A stretch of DNA of 64,000 bases, taken from contig OY755039.1 of the NCBI GenBank assembly GCA_963576565.1, positions 79,330,755-79,394,754 of the forward strand, in the 5' to 3' direction. This DNA is from Aspidapion aeneum. Taxonomy: Eukaryota > Arthropoda > Insecta > Coleoptera > Brentidae. The notes beneath the pieces were generated by a model that worked only from the letters and a program-made list of their open reading frames with translations, was not told where the DNA came from and ran no database searches. A program made the translations under genes and the position numbers. Positions 31,861-43,160 of the stretch are shown piece by piece; the first letter of the stretch is position 1, and every line of letters begins with the position of its first letter.

Positions 31861-33042
31861 TACTAATAAGAAGACGGTCTAGTGCAAGATTACAAATAAA
31901 AAATAATAATTTAGTTCGTAAGGATTCCAAGATGGCGGCATTTAATTATTTATTTTAAAGAGTTGTAATAAAAACCACAAGAAATTGTTTGGTTGACCCA
32001 GAGACAGATCAGTCTCTGGTTGACCTCTGACCTCAGCAATGTTTTTAAGTTATTTTCAAGTGAATTCTAAGGAGATTTTTATCAACGTCAAAATGACATT
32101 GGGTTCGCGTCTTTTTTCGTCGATTTTTAAAACGCGACTTGCATGGCTCTTCTACCAAATATTTTTGAGATTTTACTAGAAGCAGCGCCACCTATTGGCG
32201 ACATTTTTCACATCGACGAAATCGATCTGGGACTTCCGGGAGTGCTTTGGCCTCTAAACTCCAAAAACCAGTTAATGAACTAATCCCTGATCCTTCACGA
32301 TCACGGCGCATCAGTTATTAACCTGATAAAGACACATTAATATTGTGTGAAAGTGTTTACTGTTGAAAAATCTTGTTTAGCTTTTAAAGAAAACTTATTG
32401 TATGTCTAGAGATTTTGTCTTGCCTTGAGCGCCATCTTTTAAAATTGTCTTGAAGTGTTGGTTGTAGTCTTAAACTAGTGAATTTTCAGAACTTTCCTTT
32501 GTGTCACTTTTAAGCTAAAAAAAGGATATTAAAAAAACGTGACAAAAAAAGACGCAGAAAGTTATTACTTTTAGCAAGTGTGAATCTAGAGGGCTTTTAG
32601 AACAGGCATTCGCTCCAAAAAGTTCAGATTCAGATTTCAGAAATCCTAATCTAGTGGCGTTTTAGAACATGTTGTGGAAGACTTTTCAATAGTGAATTTA
32701 GCATATAACAATACCGAAGGTAAAAAGATGTTATATACACGGCACCAGAAGCTTAAGCAAAAATTACATTTTTATAGCTCGATTCTTCCATGTTTTTAAG
32801 TTATTTTTAAGCATGTAGAATTAACAAAACAAATATTACATGGTATGAGGTTGTTTTCTAATAAAAAATAACTTTTATATTTTTGTTTACGTTAATTTAA
32901 CGTTGTTGTGATTTTTGTGCTATGTGGAAGGATTTCAAAAAACATCATATTTTTAAAGTCATGTTACCTTAAAATATGACCTAGGTACGTATATAGATTT
33001 ATTAAACTTGTGATTAAATTCCATTTCTTGTAATATTGGATC
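31861..33042. other. Spacer, no gene recognised
   Basis: AT-rich, with several stop codons in all frames. Some islands of higher GC (for example around 32100-32260) show no protein motif that I can name. Confidence 0.4.
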
Positions 33043-34180
33043 CATGGCGGCTGCTATAGGGAGGGCAACGGGGCATGTGCACTCCCAAAACTAGACAACA
33101 AACAGTATTCTTAATTGATTTATTTTAAAAAAGATAAATCTTCCCGTACGACAGGTCTAGTTCTTTTTTTTTAGTCTGTGGTTAACAAAAGGCGATTAAT
33201 TGGGTAAACTTTTTTAGCGTAAATAATTACAAGCCGGCAGCACCGCTCGGGACAAGATTTCAATTTCACCCGTTTTTCAGCGGTGGCTGTTCTCGCGCGG
33301 GGGCGGGAGGAATATTTGTTTTAGTTAACTTCGGCCATATTCATTGTACGAAAACGTTCGTTGCTCTTCGTACGTGTTGCCGGTTTTATCCTTAGTTAAG
33401 ACGTATGAGTTTATTTTGATTTGATTTGGGGTAGGGCAGTAGTTAAAAGCCTTGCCGGTCGCGTGTCCATTGTTTGTTTTCAAAATGGAAATAAATACTG
33501 CCGATTATATAGTTAACTGTGCAAATTTAAGTACACTGACATATGAATTTCGATTACAAACAAAATCTTTAGGGTTACATAGACCGGACCTAAAAATCCA
33601 AGAAACTAACCAACATTTTAGTGCAAGTAATAAAAAATTATAGGATGCTGAAAACTGGTTGTGCGGTTGTGAGAAACAAAATGTTTTTTCTTGCATTATT
33701 TGTCTTATTATGAACAATCCGCGAAGTGGGAATGTGTAATATCTGGCACTTTATAGAAGAAAAGGTAAAGACACAAAATAAGTCCTACTTATTTAAATAA
33801 GTACATAGAATTTTCTATGCCAGGCAAGACTGATATTAGGTGCCAATTGAATAGTGCCTATAGGCAAAACATTACCAAACATAATGAAAATGTGGTTAAA
33901 AATAGACATATACTTAGTAAGTCAATAGACTGTTTAAAATTCTGTGGGACTTTTGAGGTTGCTCTACGGGGCCATGATAAGTCTGAAACTGGTGCTAATC
34001 CGAGCACTTTACGCACGTAAAAGATTTGCGAATAGGCCTTCATCTATAAAGAAATAAACTAAAAACTAGACCAAGTAGCTGCTTGTTTGTAAAATGCTAA
34101 AATAAAATTGTTTTTTATCTCTTTTTCCTTGCAATATAAATGTCTGCCCCCCCAATTTATAACATCATCAGCCGCCACTG
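33043..34180 (+). mobile_element. Internally deleted hAT element
   Basis: The left end CATGGCGGCTGCT (33043) and the right end CAGCCGCCACTG (34180) form degenerate hAT-type inverted repeats of about 12 bases. Inside is a broken N-terminal hAT transposase. The flanks (ATTGGATC and ATTATAAT) share only part of an 8-bp duplication. G- and C-rich tracts stand next to the ends. Most of the transposase (catalytic core and dimerisation domain) is missing. Confidence 0.65.
33485..34020 (+). pseudogene. hAT transposase N-terminal remnant (TTF finger / DUF4371, ZMYM1-like)
   Basis: ATG at 33485 opens MEINTADYIVNCANLSTLTY and ends at a stop near 33643. The next frame reads NWLCGCEKQNVFSCIICL, the TTF-type zinc-finger block with its Cys pairs. 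Downstream (33817-34020) TDIRCQLNSAYRQNITKHNE and VVKNRHILSKSIDCLKFCGT, then ALRGHDKSETGANP, match the start of DUF4371, where the pattern is KNR-x-IL-x-IDC-x-FLG-x-ELALRGHDE. The gene stops right after this block. The order TTF then DUF4371 is known from hAT transposases and their ZMYM1-like host relatives. Stops and frame changes show decay. Confidence 0.82.
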
Positions 34181-34194
34181 ATTATAATTCCCAT

Positions 34195-34480
34195 TTGTTT
34201 TATTACAATCTGAGGGCACGGCAGTGCCTCGCCAAGTTCGCGCGCCGTACCATCTTTTCTTGAAACATTTCAGCCGATATTTGACCTATCTAAAACATTA
34301 CTTCGGAATGAGCTACAAATCTCAAACTTTGCACAGTCGTAGATCTTCATGGAGTTAACAACCCCTCTAAGTTTCATGGAATTCCATAAAGTAGTAAAGT
34401 AGTTACGAAATTTCAAAAAACGTCGAAATTGCCACTCACTCACTCACTCATATATATATATATAAGAAACTAAAAAGAAA
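34195..34480. repeat. Unclassified repeat-like block ending in CACT and AT runs
   Basis: A GC-richer block (GGCAGTGCCTCGCCAAGTTC) is followed by CTACAAATCTCAAACTTTGC and ends in (CACT)n and (AT)n at 34434-34464, just before the Penelope-like segment. It looks like a dispersed repeat, but I saw no second copy in the window. Confidence 0.4.
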
Positions 34481-34514
34481 ATTGTTTTAATGCCTATCAC
34501 AAAAACTTCAATTT

Positions 34515-35313
34515 ACAATAGAGACAGAAACCGATCAAAAGATTAACTTTTTAGACATGACCTTGCATAGACAAAACAACACAATAAAAACTGAGTGGTA
34601 CACAAAGGAACGTGCTCGTTCAGATATTTAAATTTTAAATCACAGCACCCTTTTACCCAAAAAAAATCTGTTATAATTGGTCTCGCAGACAGAGCGATAC
34701 AGCTATCTGATCCAGATTTTCGAGAATCATCTATAAAAAAAGCAAAAAAAGCACTTGTCCTAAACAACTACCCTGAATCTTTAATTGATAAAACATTTAT
34801 TTTACAATAAACTTCAACATACAAACAGAACAACAAATACAACAAATAATATCTATCAATCCCATATGTACCAAGGCTATCAGAACAAATAAGCAATATT
34901 TTTAAACCATATAATATAACAACAGCATATAAAGGGTACAACATCTAAAAAAAATTTAAGTCAGTTAAAGTCTTCGATCCCATGCAAAGGAGAAAAAAAG
35001 CCACATTGTATATCAAATACCCTGTAAAAACTGCAACAATGTGTACATTGGACAAACATCACAATATCTCAAAAACCGATTAAATGGACACAAATACGAC
35101 AAAAAAAATAAAACAGCCCTAACCAACCACAGTACGTCATTGAATCATACATTTGATTTTGAAAACACAAAAATATTAAATACTGAATGCCACCAAAAAA
35201 AACGAGAGTTTTTGGAAATGATTGAAATACAAAAAAGTGATAATTGTATCAACGCACGGACTGACATAAAACAACTAAATCCAATATATTTTAACTTATT
35301 ACCAAAAAAATAA
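34515..35313 (+). pseudogene. Penelope-like RT tail and GIY-YIG endonuclease
   Basis: The RT C-terminal segment INFLDMTLHR...TEWYTKERARSDI is the usual LDL-x-I block of Penelope RTs and is in a different frame from the next piece, QHPFTQKKSVIIGLADRAIQL. The endonuclease reads CNNVYIGQTSQYLKNRLNGH, with the GIY-YIG-type YIG motif and the Arg and His that follow, then NHTFDFENTKILNTE and KREFLEMIEIQK, whose Glu is the expected metal ligand. The protein ends at 35313. Several frame changes between 34650 and 35030 make it non-functional. Confidence 0.82.
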
Positions 35314-35737
35314 CACTCTAACCAAACTCAAAGCCACCAAAACATAATATATATTATTGCTTTAAAACATACATAACAAAAACGAAAAAAGTAAAATTAT
35401 AAGATAGAACAAAAAACTTATCAATATACCTTCCACAACACACACACACACACACATTAGCTGTTTAAACAAAAATTAAAATGAAAATATTTTATTAGCA
35501 AACTAAGAGTCTTCGTATGCGTGTTATTTGTTTGTATATAATTTTTTAAAGTGTTTTTCGTGTAAAAAGTGTGACTGTCTTTTTAAAACTGATTTTGACA
35601 TAATTTAGTGTGAAAATGTGAGTGAATGGTGAGTAATTTTTATTTTTATTTGTGTTTTAGTTATTTAGTTTAATATAGTTTTTCTCTAAAAAATAATTGC
35701 TCAGAAAACAAATATCCAAAAGCGTTGTTTCCTTTCT

Positions 35738-35772
35738 TTTTAGTTTCTGAAGAAGGTCTTTGGACCGAAACG
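35738..35772 (+). ncRNA. Possible hammerhead ribozyme core in the Penelope terminal region
   Basis: CTGAAGA, then GGTC-TTTG-GACC as a four-base stem with a four-base loop, then GAAACGTC. CTGANGA, helix II and GAAA are the conserved hammerhead elements, and such ribozymes are known in Penelope-like elements. Helix III would be very short and helix I was not verified, so folding is uncertain. Confidence 0.4.
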
Positions 35773-35840
35773 TCAATAAATGTGAATCCATATTTGCTAG
35801 TTTTATTAGAACCACATCCCCAAGAAACCAACAAAACTAA

Positions 35841-35847
<7 letters not shown>

Positions 35848-35893
<46 letters not shown>
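35848..35893. repeat. (AT)n microsatellite
   Basis: Uninterrupted AT dinucleotides for about 45 bases. Confidence 0.95.
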
Positions 35894-35895
<2 letters not shown>

Positions 35896-35924
35896 GATCA
35901 TCAAAATTCTACTGTACTTCCAGA

Positions 35925-37110
35925 CATGCTACAAATCTGAAATTTGGCAGACTGATAGAAATTATGACCAAACCCCTGGAAAAAATCAAAAACCCAAAAA
36001 TTCTAATTTACTCCCCTCCCCTATACATATAAAATTTTATAAAACAAATGCTAGAGAGCTAAGCTTTGGCAGACTGATAGGAACTATGATAAAACTATAG
36101 GAAAAAATTTTAAAACACCAAAATTATAATTTACTTCGCTCCCATATAAATGTAAAGTTATGTAAAATTAACACTGCCCACTTCCAGAAACGCTAGAGAA
36201 CTGAGCTTTAGAAGGCCGATAGTAACTATGATAAAACTATTGAAAAAAATTAAAACACCCCAAAATTCTAATTTACTTCCCTCCCCTACAAATGTAAAGC
36301 TATGTAAAATTAACATTGCCCACTTTCAGAAACGCTAGAGGTCTGAGCTTTTTAAGACTGAAAGGCACCAAGATAAAACTATAGAAAAAAATTTCAAAAT
36401 GTTAATTTAATTCCCTCCCCAACAAATGTAAATTTATATAAAAGTAACATTGCCCACTTCCGGAAACGCTAGGGAGCTGAGCTTTGGCAGACTGATAGGA
36501 AATATGATAAAACTGTAGGAAAAAATTTAAAAACCCCAAACTTTTAATTTTCTTCCCTCCCCTATAAATGTAAAGTTATGTAAAAGTAACATTGCAAACT
36601 TCCAGAAACGCTAGAGAGCTGAGCTTTATAAGGTCGATAGGAACTATGATAAAACAATAAAAGAAAATTAACTCCAAATTTTAATTAACTTCCCTCCCCT
36701 ATAAATGTAAAGGTGTGTAAAAAAACATTCTCCAATTCCAGAAACGCTGGAGAGCTGAGTTTTGGAAGACTGATAGGAACTACGATAAAAATATAGAAAC
36801 AAATTTTAAAACATCAAAATTTTGATTTACTTTCCTCCCCAATAAATGTAAAGTTATGTAAAATTAACATTGCCTAATTCCAGGAACACTAGAGCTGATC
36901 TTTGGAAGACGGATACGAACTATGATAAAACTATAGAAAAAAATCTAACATCAAAATTTTAATTCACTTTTCTCCCCTATAAATGTAAAGTTATGTAAAA
37001 CTACCATTGCCTACTTCCGGGAACACTAGAGAGCTGAGCTTTAGAAGGCTGATAGGAACTGTGATAAAACCATAGGAAAATTTTAAAAAAAACCTCAAAA
37101 TTTTTAATAA
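35925..37110. repeat. Satellite, unit about 140 bp, about nine copies
   Basis: GAGCTTTGG or variants recur near 36061, 36204, 36345, 36479, 36620 and onward at about 140-base spacing. Each unit has CCCTCCCCTATAAATGTAAA, then TAACATTGCCCACTTCC, GAAACGCTAGAGAGCTGAGC and GATAGGAACTATGATAAAAC. Units differ by about 10-20% by eye. A further inverted copy lies at 62810-62975. Confidence 0.9.
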
Positions 37111-37740
37111 GTCATTGTAAAGGTTTTGAACAATATTTCGCATATTTGACTACTTTAAAACTTTTGAACCAAATCCTTTACAAAAGGAGTGAAATCATAA
37201 CAAAAACATTTCATGTAAAAAAAGCCAAGTACGCGAAAGTGGTATTCCGTAAAAAGAATTGAGATAAAAGTAAAGCCAAGTTCTTCAATACAAATTTGAA
37301 AATTAAAGGTTCTTACTAGTTTAGAAATGTTTTTCTAAACTTGGCTATTACGGCTGCAAATGACTCTTAGGCACAGTGCTCAATTGAACATAAAGAAGTT
37401 TAGCTGTACAGTATGGCAGGAATAATCTGATGGGGAAGAGAGATAGCTGGAAAACACGTTTCCTCTCTTTTCCAGTGGCGGAGATTTTAATATATGTTAT
37501 AAATATATAATTTCAGATAGCTTAGGTATTATGGGGCCAAAACAGGGTTTGATACATAAAAATAAAATTAGTCTTAAAATAACTATTTTCATTATGAATT
37601 ACAAACAGAAAAAATTTTTTATTGTATATAAGTATACATTATACTTACGGTTCATATATTTATTTTAAACTTTATTATACGAATTCTTAAAAAAAAAAAT
37701 TGGCCCTAAAAAGAGCCAATTTTTTTTGTACGATAGGTCA
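37111..37740. other. Spacer, no gene seen
   Basis: AT-rich. Contains a short inverted pair AAAAATTGGC...GCCAATTTTT at 37693-37728 that could form a hairpin. No coding or RNA signature. Confidence 0.5.
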
Positions 37741-37768
37741 GGTCAGGTGACTTATTTAAAAAAATATA

Positions 37769-38217
37769 TTATTCAATAGAAATTTCAGTTTCTGAATCAT
37801 CATCGTCTTCATTCGTTTTCCTAAGCCTGATTATTATTTTTTCTGTTAGTTCTTCCATATACTTGTTAGTTTCCCAATATTTATTTTCAATATCAATCAC
37901 ATGCCGTACAAAATTATTCAATAAGTTGGATTCCATAGATTTTATACCCTCTTCCAATAATTCCCGTAAACGCCTGATCGTAAATTCGCCGGTTGTGCTT
38001 CTACTTCTTATGAAATTTAAAAAAAAATCCCATGCCAGTTCAGTGGTTTCAGCTCACACATATATGGTGGTGTTCTTAGAGTCACGTGGCCATGTGATTC
38101 AATTAATTTATCTTTTTTGTATTTTTTTTCATCTGGTGGAGGTTTGTGTAAGCTGACCAATTTCCAAAGCTCTATTTTTATATCGCTGGGGTCGTGTTGT
38201 ATGTTTTGTTTTGTCAA
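37769..38217 (-). pseudogene. C-terminal half of a Tc1/mariner-like (IS630-type) transposase
   Basis: Minus strand: NIQHDPSDIKIELWKLVSLH is the middle helical segment of this transposase group, followed by ESHGHVTLRTPPYMCELKPL, the position of the third acidic residue (usually LPPYHCDLNPIE). Here the last block reads KPLN, so the third catalytic acid is missing. After a frame change, ESNLLNNFVRHVIDIENKYW and the acidic tail NEDDDDSETE match the C-terminal end of the same group. It is probably a relative of the copy at 57704-60427, which supplies the other half. No TIRs were located. Confidence 0.75.
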
Positions 38218-38900
38218 CCATACATGTTCGGGCAGTCAAATTGGAAATATTCAATTTTTGGGTGATTTTGATATAACTTGGCATGCTGTTTAAGGACTCC
38301 CTACGAAGTTAGGAAAAAACAGTGATTTGCTCGGCGTCGCATTATAGGTAGCGTCGCGACGCCCTAAAGGTGAAGATTGATAGTAACCTACTTTTTGTCA
38401 AATATCTCAAAAACGGTAATTTGTAGGACAATTTTGTTTTCAGTTTTAGACAGCCAGTAGATGTATCTATCTACCGCTCTATAACAATCTCAACAAATAT
38501 TTTGAGTTTTTTATAAAAAATTTTAGAAATGAAATTTTCACCAAAATTTAAATGTGTAATTTTTAAAATTTTTGGATTATTTGCTTCCCTTGAACACAGT
38601 TTAGTGGTGATTTTGATCTCGTATAATAATTATTGTATTTTTTAAGTTAGCCTATCACAATGTGCTTAAATTTATATATTATCTTTACACAGAACCGCGC
38701 AAAAAAATACCAAAATTAGCAATTTCGCGTTTTGTAAAAAAATTAAAAAAATGCTCTTAAGGTGTCCGTCTCATCCCTATTTTTGAGATAAATTACACAA
38801 TTGCAGTGTTGGAAATTATCCATATGATGCTTTTTCCACCAGGTCATCCAGGGAGAAACTGGTAGCATTAGAGAAATTTTTGTTTTTTCTAGTAAATTCT
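38218..38900. other. Repeat-like spacer with GTGATTTTGATATAA block
   Basis: GGGTGATTTTGATATAACTT (38259) and GCGTCGCGACGCC (38351) have counterparts, inverted, next to the other transposase copy (57640-57735). This links the two transposase regions as copies of one element. No gene is visible in the rest. Confidence 0.5.
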
Positions 38901-39140
38901 TCATCGAATTTGGGGGTGCTGACTTTTTTTCTTTTTTTGAAATTTGCCTTATTTTGGGTTTTATCAAACATTTTAGAAATTAATTTTTTTGAAATTTGGC
39001 AACGATGCGTGTTTGTACTCCCCTATTTTCTCTTCCACAGCTTTATTCTAAAATATGCACATTTTTCTATGGGTTTTTCGCATTTTGCCATCGTTTTAGA
39101 CCATATTTTCAAAATCGGAAAAAAGTCAGCACCCTGAAAT
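38898..39140. repeat. Short inverted repeat (GGGTGCTGACTTTTTT)
   Basis: GGGGGTGCTGACTTTTTTTC (38910) and the inverse GAAAAAAGTCAGCACCCTGA (39118) flank about 200 AT-rich bases. It looks like a small MITE, with no clear target duplication. Confidence 0.6.
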
Positions 39141-39311
39141 TCTTTTGTTTATCTAACACAACAAAAAAATAAGTTATAATTGGTTTCTATCATATAGCTT
39201 GATCGCCAAAATTTTGAAATTGCATGGGTTTTTTTGTAAATTTATTTTGATCACGTGATCGTCGATTCACGGACTGCGAAAAAGGAAGATGAGAGAGACA
39301 GACGTGGTCTG

Positions 39312-39562
39312 TCGTGCAAAGCAGAAACCTAGTGAGTCAAAAACTAGTGTTTTGGGAAATAGAGTTTAAAGTTTATTTAACTACATACTAACCATAGTTT
39401 ATTTAACTACATAGTAACTACATTCAACTTCCTTGTTTTTTAAGATAGCCACATTCTAGAAAAACTCTCTGGTGCCGTTTTTTACGGTTATTTCAATGAT
39501 ATAAAAATCTCATTTTCGAGTAAGTCGAGTTACTAGGTTTTTGCTTTGCACGCCAGCGGTAC
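39312..39562. repeat. Short inverted repeat (GTGCAAAGCAGAAACCTAGT)
   Basis: GTGCAAAGCAGAAACCTAGT (about 39316) and ACTAGGTTTTTGCTTTGCAC (about 39532) are inverse with two mismatches. Possibly a MITE of about 250 bases. Confidence 0.6.
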
Positions 39563-40413
39563 TTTCTGATAGAAATCTGTAATTTTTTCTTAATTCTTAA
39601 TTTAGTTTTGACATCAATTACACAGCGGCGCTGTTACACTAGGACAGCTGTATTTGACTTTTCCAGTAAAAACAAATATTTCTAACCCAAGAAAAATAAA
39701 ACACTAAATAAAAATTGATTTAAACGAAAAGTACAGGCTGCTTTCTTTTTTACAAACGCAAATACTGGTACCTGTGAATAAAAAATTCTAAGAACCACAA
39801 TATAGCTGGCAAAACGCGGTTTTCAAATTTAGATTGAGAAAGTACATTCCCGAAGTAGTATCAAAGTTTGTCACAATTTTTGAGAAAATAACATAGTACA
39901 TATACGTCAAAAGCGACAGCAGCTAGTTGTTTTCACAAATAAATTGAAAATTTCATTTTCAACAAAAATAAATTTACCTCAACACCCAGAATGACTAGGT
40001 CTTTTCCTATGGATAGCTGTATATGCCTCCTGGCGAAAATTTGTTTTTTAAATAAGACAATTTGTAGTATTACCAGAGACAATATAAGAAAGAAAATAAA
40101 AAATTGTTAGAAGTCAGGGTGCAAGCATAACAGAGATGTGGGAACATGTATTTTTGTAAACGATAAGGTAAAGTTTTGACCAATTGTATGTTTACTGCCT
40201 TCAATAAGAATCTTCTTTTTTATGCTATTATTGGAGATAACATATAAGAAATAAAATAAAAAAAACTATAACTTAAAACCTGTATAAAAAAAAATCTACT
40301 TTACCCAGTGACTCCTATCCCTCGATAGCCAGCTCTTAGATCAATAAACAATGCCCCCATATAATAAACAAAGATACCAGGAAATGAAGTAACTCTATAT
40401 TCATAAAAATTCT
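39563..40413. other. Spacer, no gene seen
   Basis: AT-rich. CCTCAACACCCAGAATGACT at 39976 matches the block at 28640, showing another dispersed repeat family. No protein motif recognised. Confidence 0.45.
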
Positions 40414-40922
40414 ACTATACCTATTAGGGACATTTTGAAACACTTTGACAATTGTTATCGTTATAGTTGTTGTCTAGGTATCACAACTTAGGTTGAATTA
40501 CTTTATTTGCCTGACTATTTTTGCACTTACCTTTAGTAGAATCTTCTTTAATTAAAGAATAATGCTTTTAAGCTAATTTTTCTTTAAAAAAATACCAAAA
40601 TGCACAAACTCAGAAGTTGACCGTGGTTAATAAGCACTTCATTATAATTATTGGGATTTTATTGTTACTTAGTAGTTATTTACTTTTTCGTCACATTTAC
40701 GTCTAACAACTGACCTCAAAGTGTGTAAAGTTTGGTAGTTTTTTTAATAAAAATAAGCTTAAAAGTTTTATTTTTTAATTGAGGAGGATTCTACCAATAG
40801 TAAGTGTAAAAATGGCCAGGAAAACAAAGCCAAATTAGTCAGGTTGTGACACCTTAAAAATAACTATAACAATAACAGTTGTCAAAATTTTTAGAGTTTT
40901 AAAATGTCCTTAGGTATTATCT
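40414..40922. repeat. MITE-like foldback, arms about 190 bp
   Basis: ATACCTATTAGGGACATTTT (40416) is matched by AAAATGTCCTTAGGTATTAT at the right end (40901-40920). Inner matches include TTTTTGCACTTAC with AGTAAGTGTAAAAA and TAGTAGAATC with GATTCTACC. The loop is about 130 bases. Confidence 0.8.
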
Positions 40923-40958
40923 CTGTCTTTCCAACTAAAAATATAATGGGTAGATGTA

Positions 40959-41080
40959 AACTCCACTTCAAAAAAATTGAGACAAAATCTACTGACAGTT
41001 TGATGAGTCTGACATTTAAATGTTAATTGTAATGTTACATTTGTCAATAAAAAGTGTCTCAATTTTTTGCATTGGAGTTT
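40959..41080. mobile_element. Tc1/mariner-type MITE, copy 1 (122 bp)
   Basis: AACTCCACTTCAAAAAAATT at the left and AATTTTTTGCATTGGAGTTT at the right are inverse. TA flanks both sides (40957-40958 and 41081-41082), the usual Tc1/mariner duplication. The centre is palindromic (GACATTTAAATGT). Confidence 0.8.
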
Positions 41081-41261
41081 TATGTACCTATGAGAACTTT
41101 CTTGGTGTGTTCATTGAACATTTTTTAAAACAACCTGTTCTACATTTTTAGGTCGTTTTTGACAAAGCATGTTAAAAGTTATCAGGTAGGATATTTCAGT
41201 TCAAACCACATTTTAGGTTAATTTAGATCAAGTTTGGATCAGGGTGTTTATTCTTGATTGT

Positions 41262-41378
41262 CTGTACGGTGAGGTGAGTGCTCACTTTGTGGATTCATTT
41301 CCCCGTGTAATAAGGTGGTGAAATCATTTCAAGTTCACCCGTGAAAGTGAACTTTTCACTCACCTCACCTCACAGAAA
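41262..41378. repeat. Short MITE-like inverted repeat (GGTGAGGTGAGTG)
   Basis: CTGTACGGTGAGGTGAGTG and CACTCACCTCACCTCACAG are inverse at most positions, and each is followed inward by CTCACTTT or AAAGTGAA. The full length is about 115 bases. Confidence 0.7.
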
Positions 41379-42193
41379 GTAGAGATTAACCATCCAGATC
41401 TGATAAAATTAACCTTTCAATTTGTTTTTTTTTAAACAGTGCAAAAACAGATTTTATTGTTTGCAGAGGAGTTTTGTGTTTCTCTCAGAATGTAAGTATC
41501 AACAACCAATAAAAACATTTTTATTAAAAAAAGAAAACCCGAGAAAAAACCATATTCTTACCTACTGCATATTTATGTTTTCTTGGAACATAGATTTGTT
41601 TAAAAATATTATCTTTTAACAAAAACACTTTCTTTAAACACAAAAATATTTACAATCATTTTGGCCTCCTAAAAGAAAAACAGGAAGCTAATATTTTTTT
41701 AAGAAAATGTCAAATTTTTTTTTAATTAAAAAAGTTTTAAAACAATTTCTAATTGAAGAAAATATTTTGGGACAATTTCCTTCCCCTCCTTCAAACAAAT
41801 TTTAGAAACTTTATAGTAGTACATAATTTGACATAGGTGCAGAGGTGCACTATAAAAGAAGCTCAGAAAAATTACTTTTATATTTATTTATTGTTTAAAA
41901 ATATTTATTATTCTATTGCTACAAACAACAAATATATTGCTGCCGATTTATTGTTTTTTTAAAATAAATTACAGCATAGTAATAAACATAGAAAACTTCT
42001 TAACAGGAGCTTGAAAAAAAAATTATTACAAAATATCTCTGAAAATACACTCTACTACAGTTTTAAAAAACAACCAATTATTTTTTATTTAGCAAAACTA
42101 TTTTCTAACATTTAAATTTACAGCCTACTCAGTTATTATTATTATAAATTTACATTCTATATTCTTATAAATAAACTCTAAAATAGTTCTATA
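41379..42193. other. AT-rich spacer, no gene seen
   Basis: Mostly A/T runs with all frames closed every few dozen codons. No motif was recognised. Confidence 0.5.
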
Positions 42194-42321
42194 ATCAAAT
42201 TCAAAATAATTGAGACACTTTTTATTGACTGTTTGACAGATGTGGCATTATTAATAATCTTTAAATGTCAGACTCGTCAAACTGTTAGTAAATGTTGTCT
42301 CAATTTTTTTGAATTGGAGTA
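42194..42321. mobile_element. Tc1/mariner-type MITE, copy 2
   Basis: Same family as 40959-41080 in the opposite orientation: AATTCAAAATAATTGAGACA and TGTCTCAATTTTTTTGAATT, CTTTAAATGTCAGACTCGTC inside. TA flanks at 42192-42193 and 42322-42323. Confidence 0.78.
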
Positions 42322-42323
42322 TA

Positions 42324-43160
42324 TAGAGCATACACACACAAACAGTTAGGTTAGGTTAAATTTTTTATATTATAAAAAACAAATGTTTTTTGAAAAAAAA
42401 CCTATTCTTTATAGAAAACTAATTTTCAATAATAAAAGTAACATTCAAAACAAATTTTCTTACAAAAGGTTCAAACATAATAATATAATATATGGTCGTT
42501 GATTTACTGAAAACTGATTTGTGTTCAAAATAACATTTTACAGAAAAGACAAAAAAGGTCTATGATGCCAATTATAAGCTGTCTGGATCCTTTTTTTATC
42601 CTTGCTTCAATTAACGTTATTATTACATTTTTGCAAATAATTTTATATAGGATATCCATTATGACTAGGGTTAATTGATTATGCAAAAAACTTATTTTTG
42701 AAACAAATGTCACATATCAGGTTTCATCGAACCAACGACGATGTACTAGTAGCTCCTGTAATTTGTTGTGGAAATTTTAAACTGTTGATTTTGAGTACCT
42801 GATTTCTTATGGAGTGTGAACTTGTATTGCACTTAGTAAATCCTAATAGTCAACCACCATCATTATTTCTGAAAAAAAAATTTATCATGAACATAAAAAG
42901 TACATTATACACGAAATTATAAAACTGGCACTTTTTGCAAAGCAATTCATCAAATTGTAGAGAAAAAATCCCCAAGATAATAATAATAATACAGGTGTAT
43001 TTCGCTGCAATACAGATGAATTTCGCTACACAAAAATATTTTCACGGATATTATGGGTTTTTTATTTATAATCTATATTTCGATATATGTTTAGCAATTT
43101 CGGTTAGTACAGTAATTTGCTTAAAGCAATAAAAAAAAATATTATTAAATGTATCTTTTA
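42324..43160. other. AT-rich spacer, no gene seen
   Basis: No protein or RNA gene recognised. Contains TTAGGTTAGGTTAAATT near 42344. Confidence 0.45.

Larger units (their letters stand above)
34500..35830 (+). mobile_element. Penelope-like element, 3' half
   Basis: A decayed RT tail (KINFLDMTLHRQNN, TEWYTKE, then KSQHPFTQKKSVIIGLADRA) is followed by a GIY-YIG endonuclease domain (35030-35313), the hallmark arrangement of Penelope-like elements. The non-coding 3' part (35330-35830) has CTGAAGAAGGTC...GACCGAAACGTC, the phrase commonly found in their terminal regions. The 5' part of RT is absent. A long (AT) run follows at 35848-35893. Confidence 0.82.
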
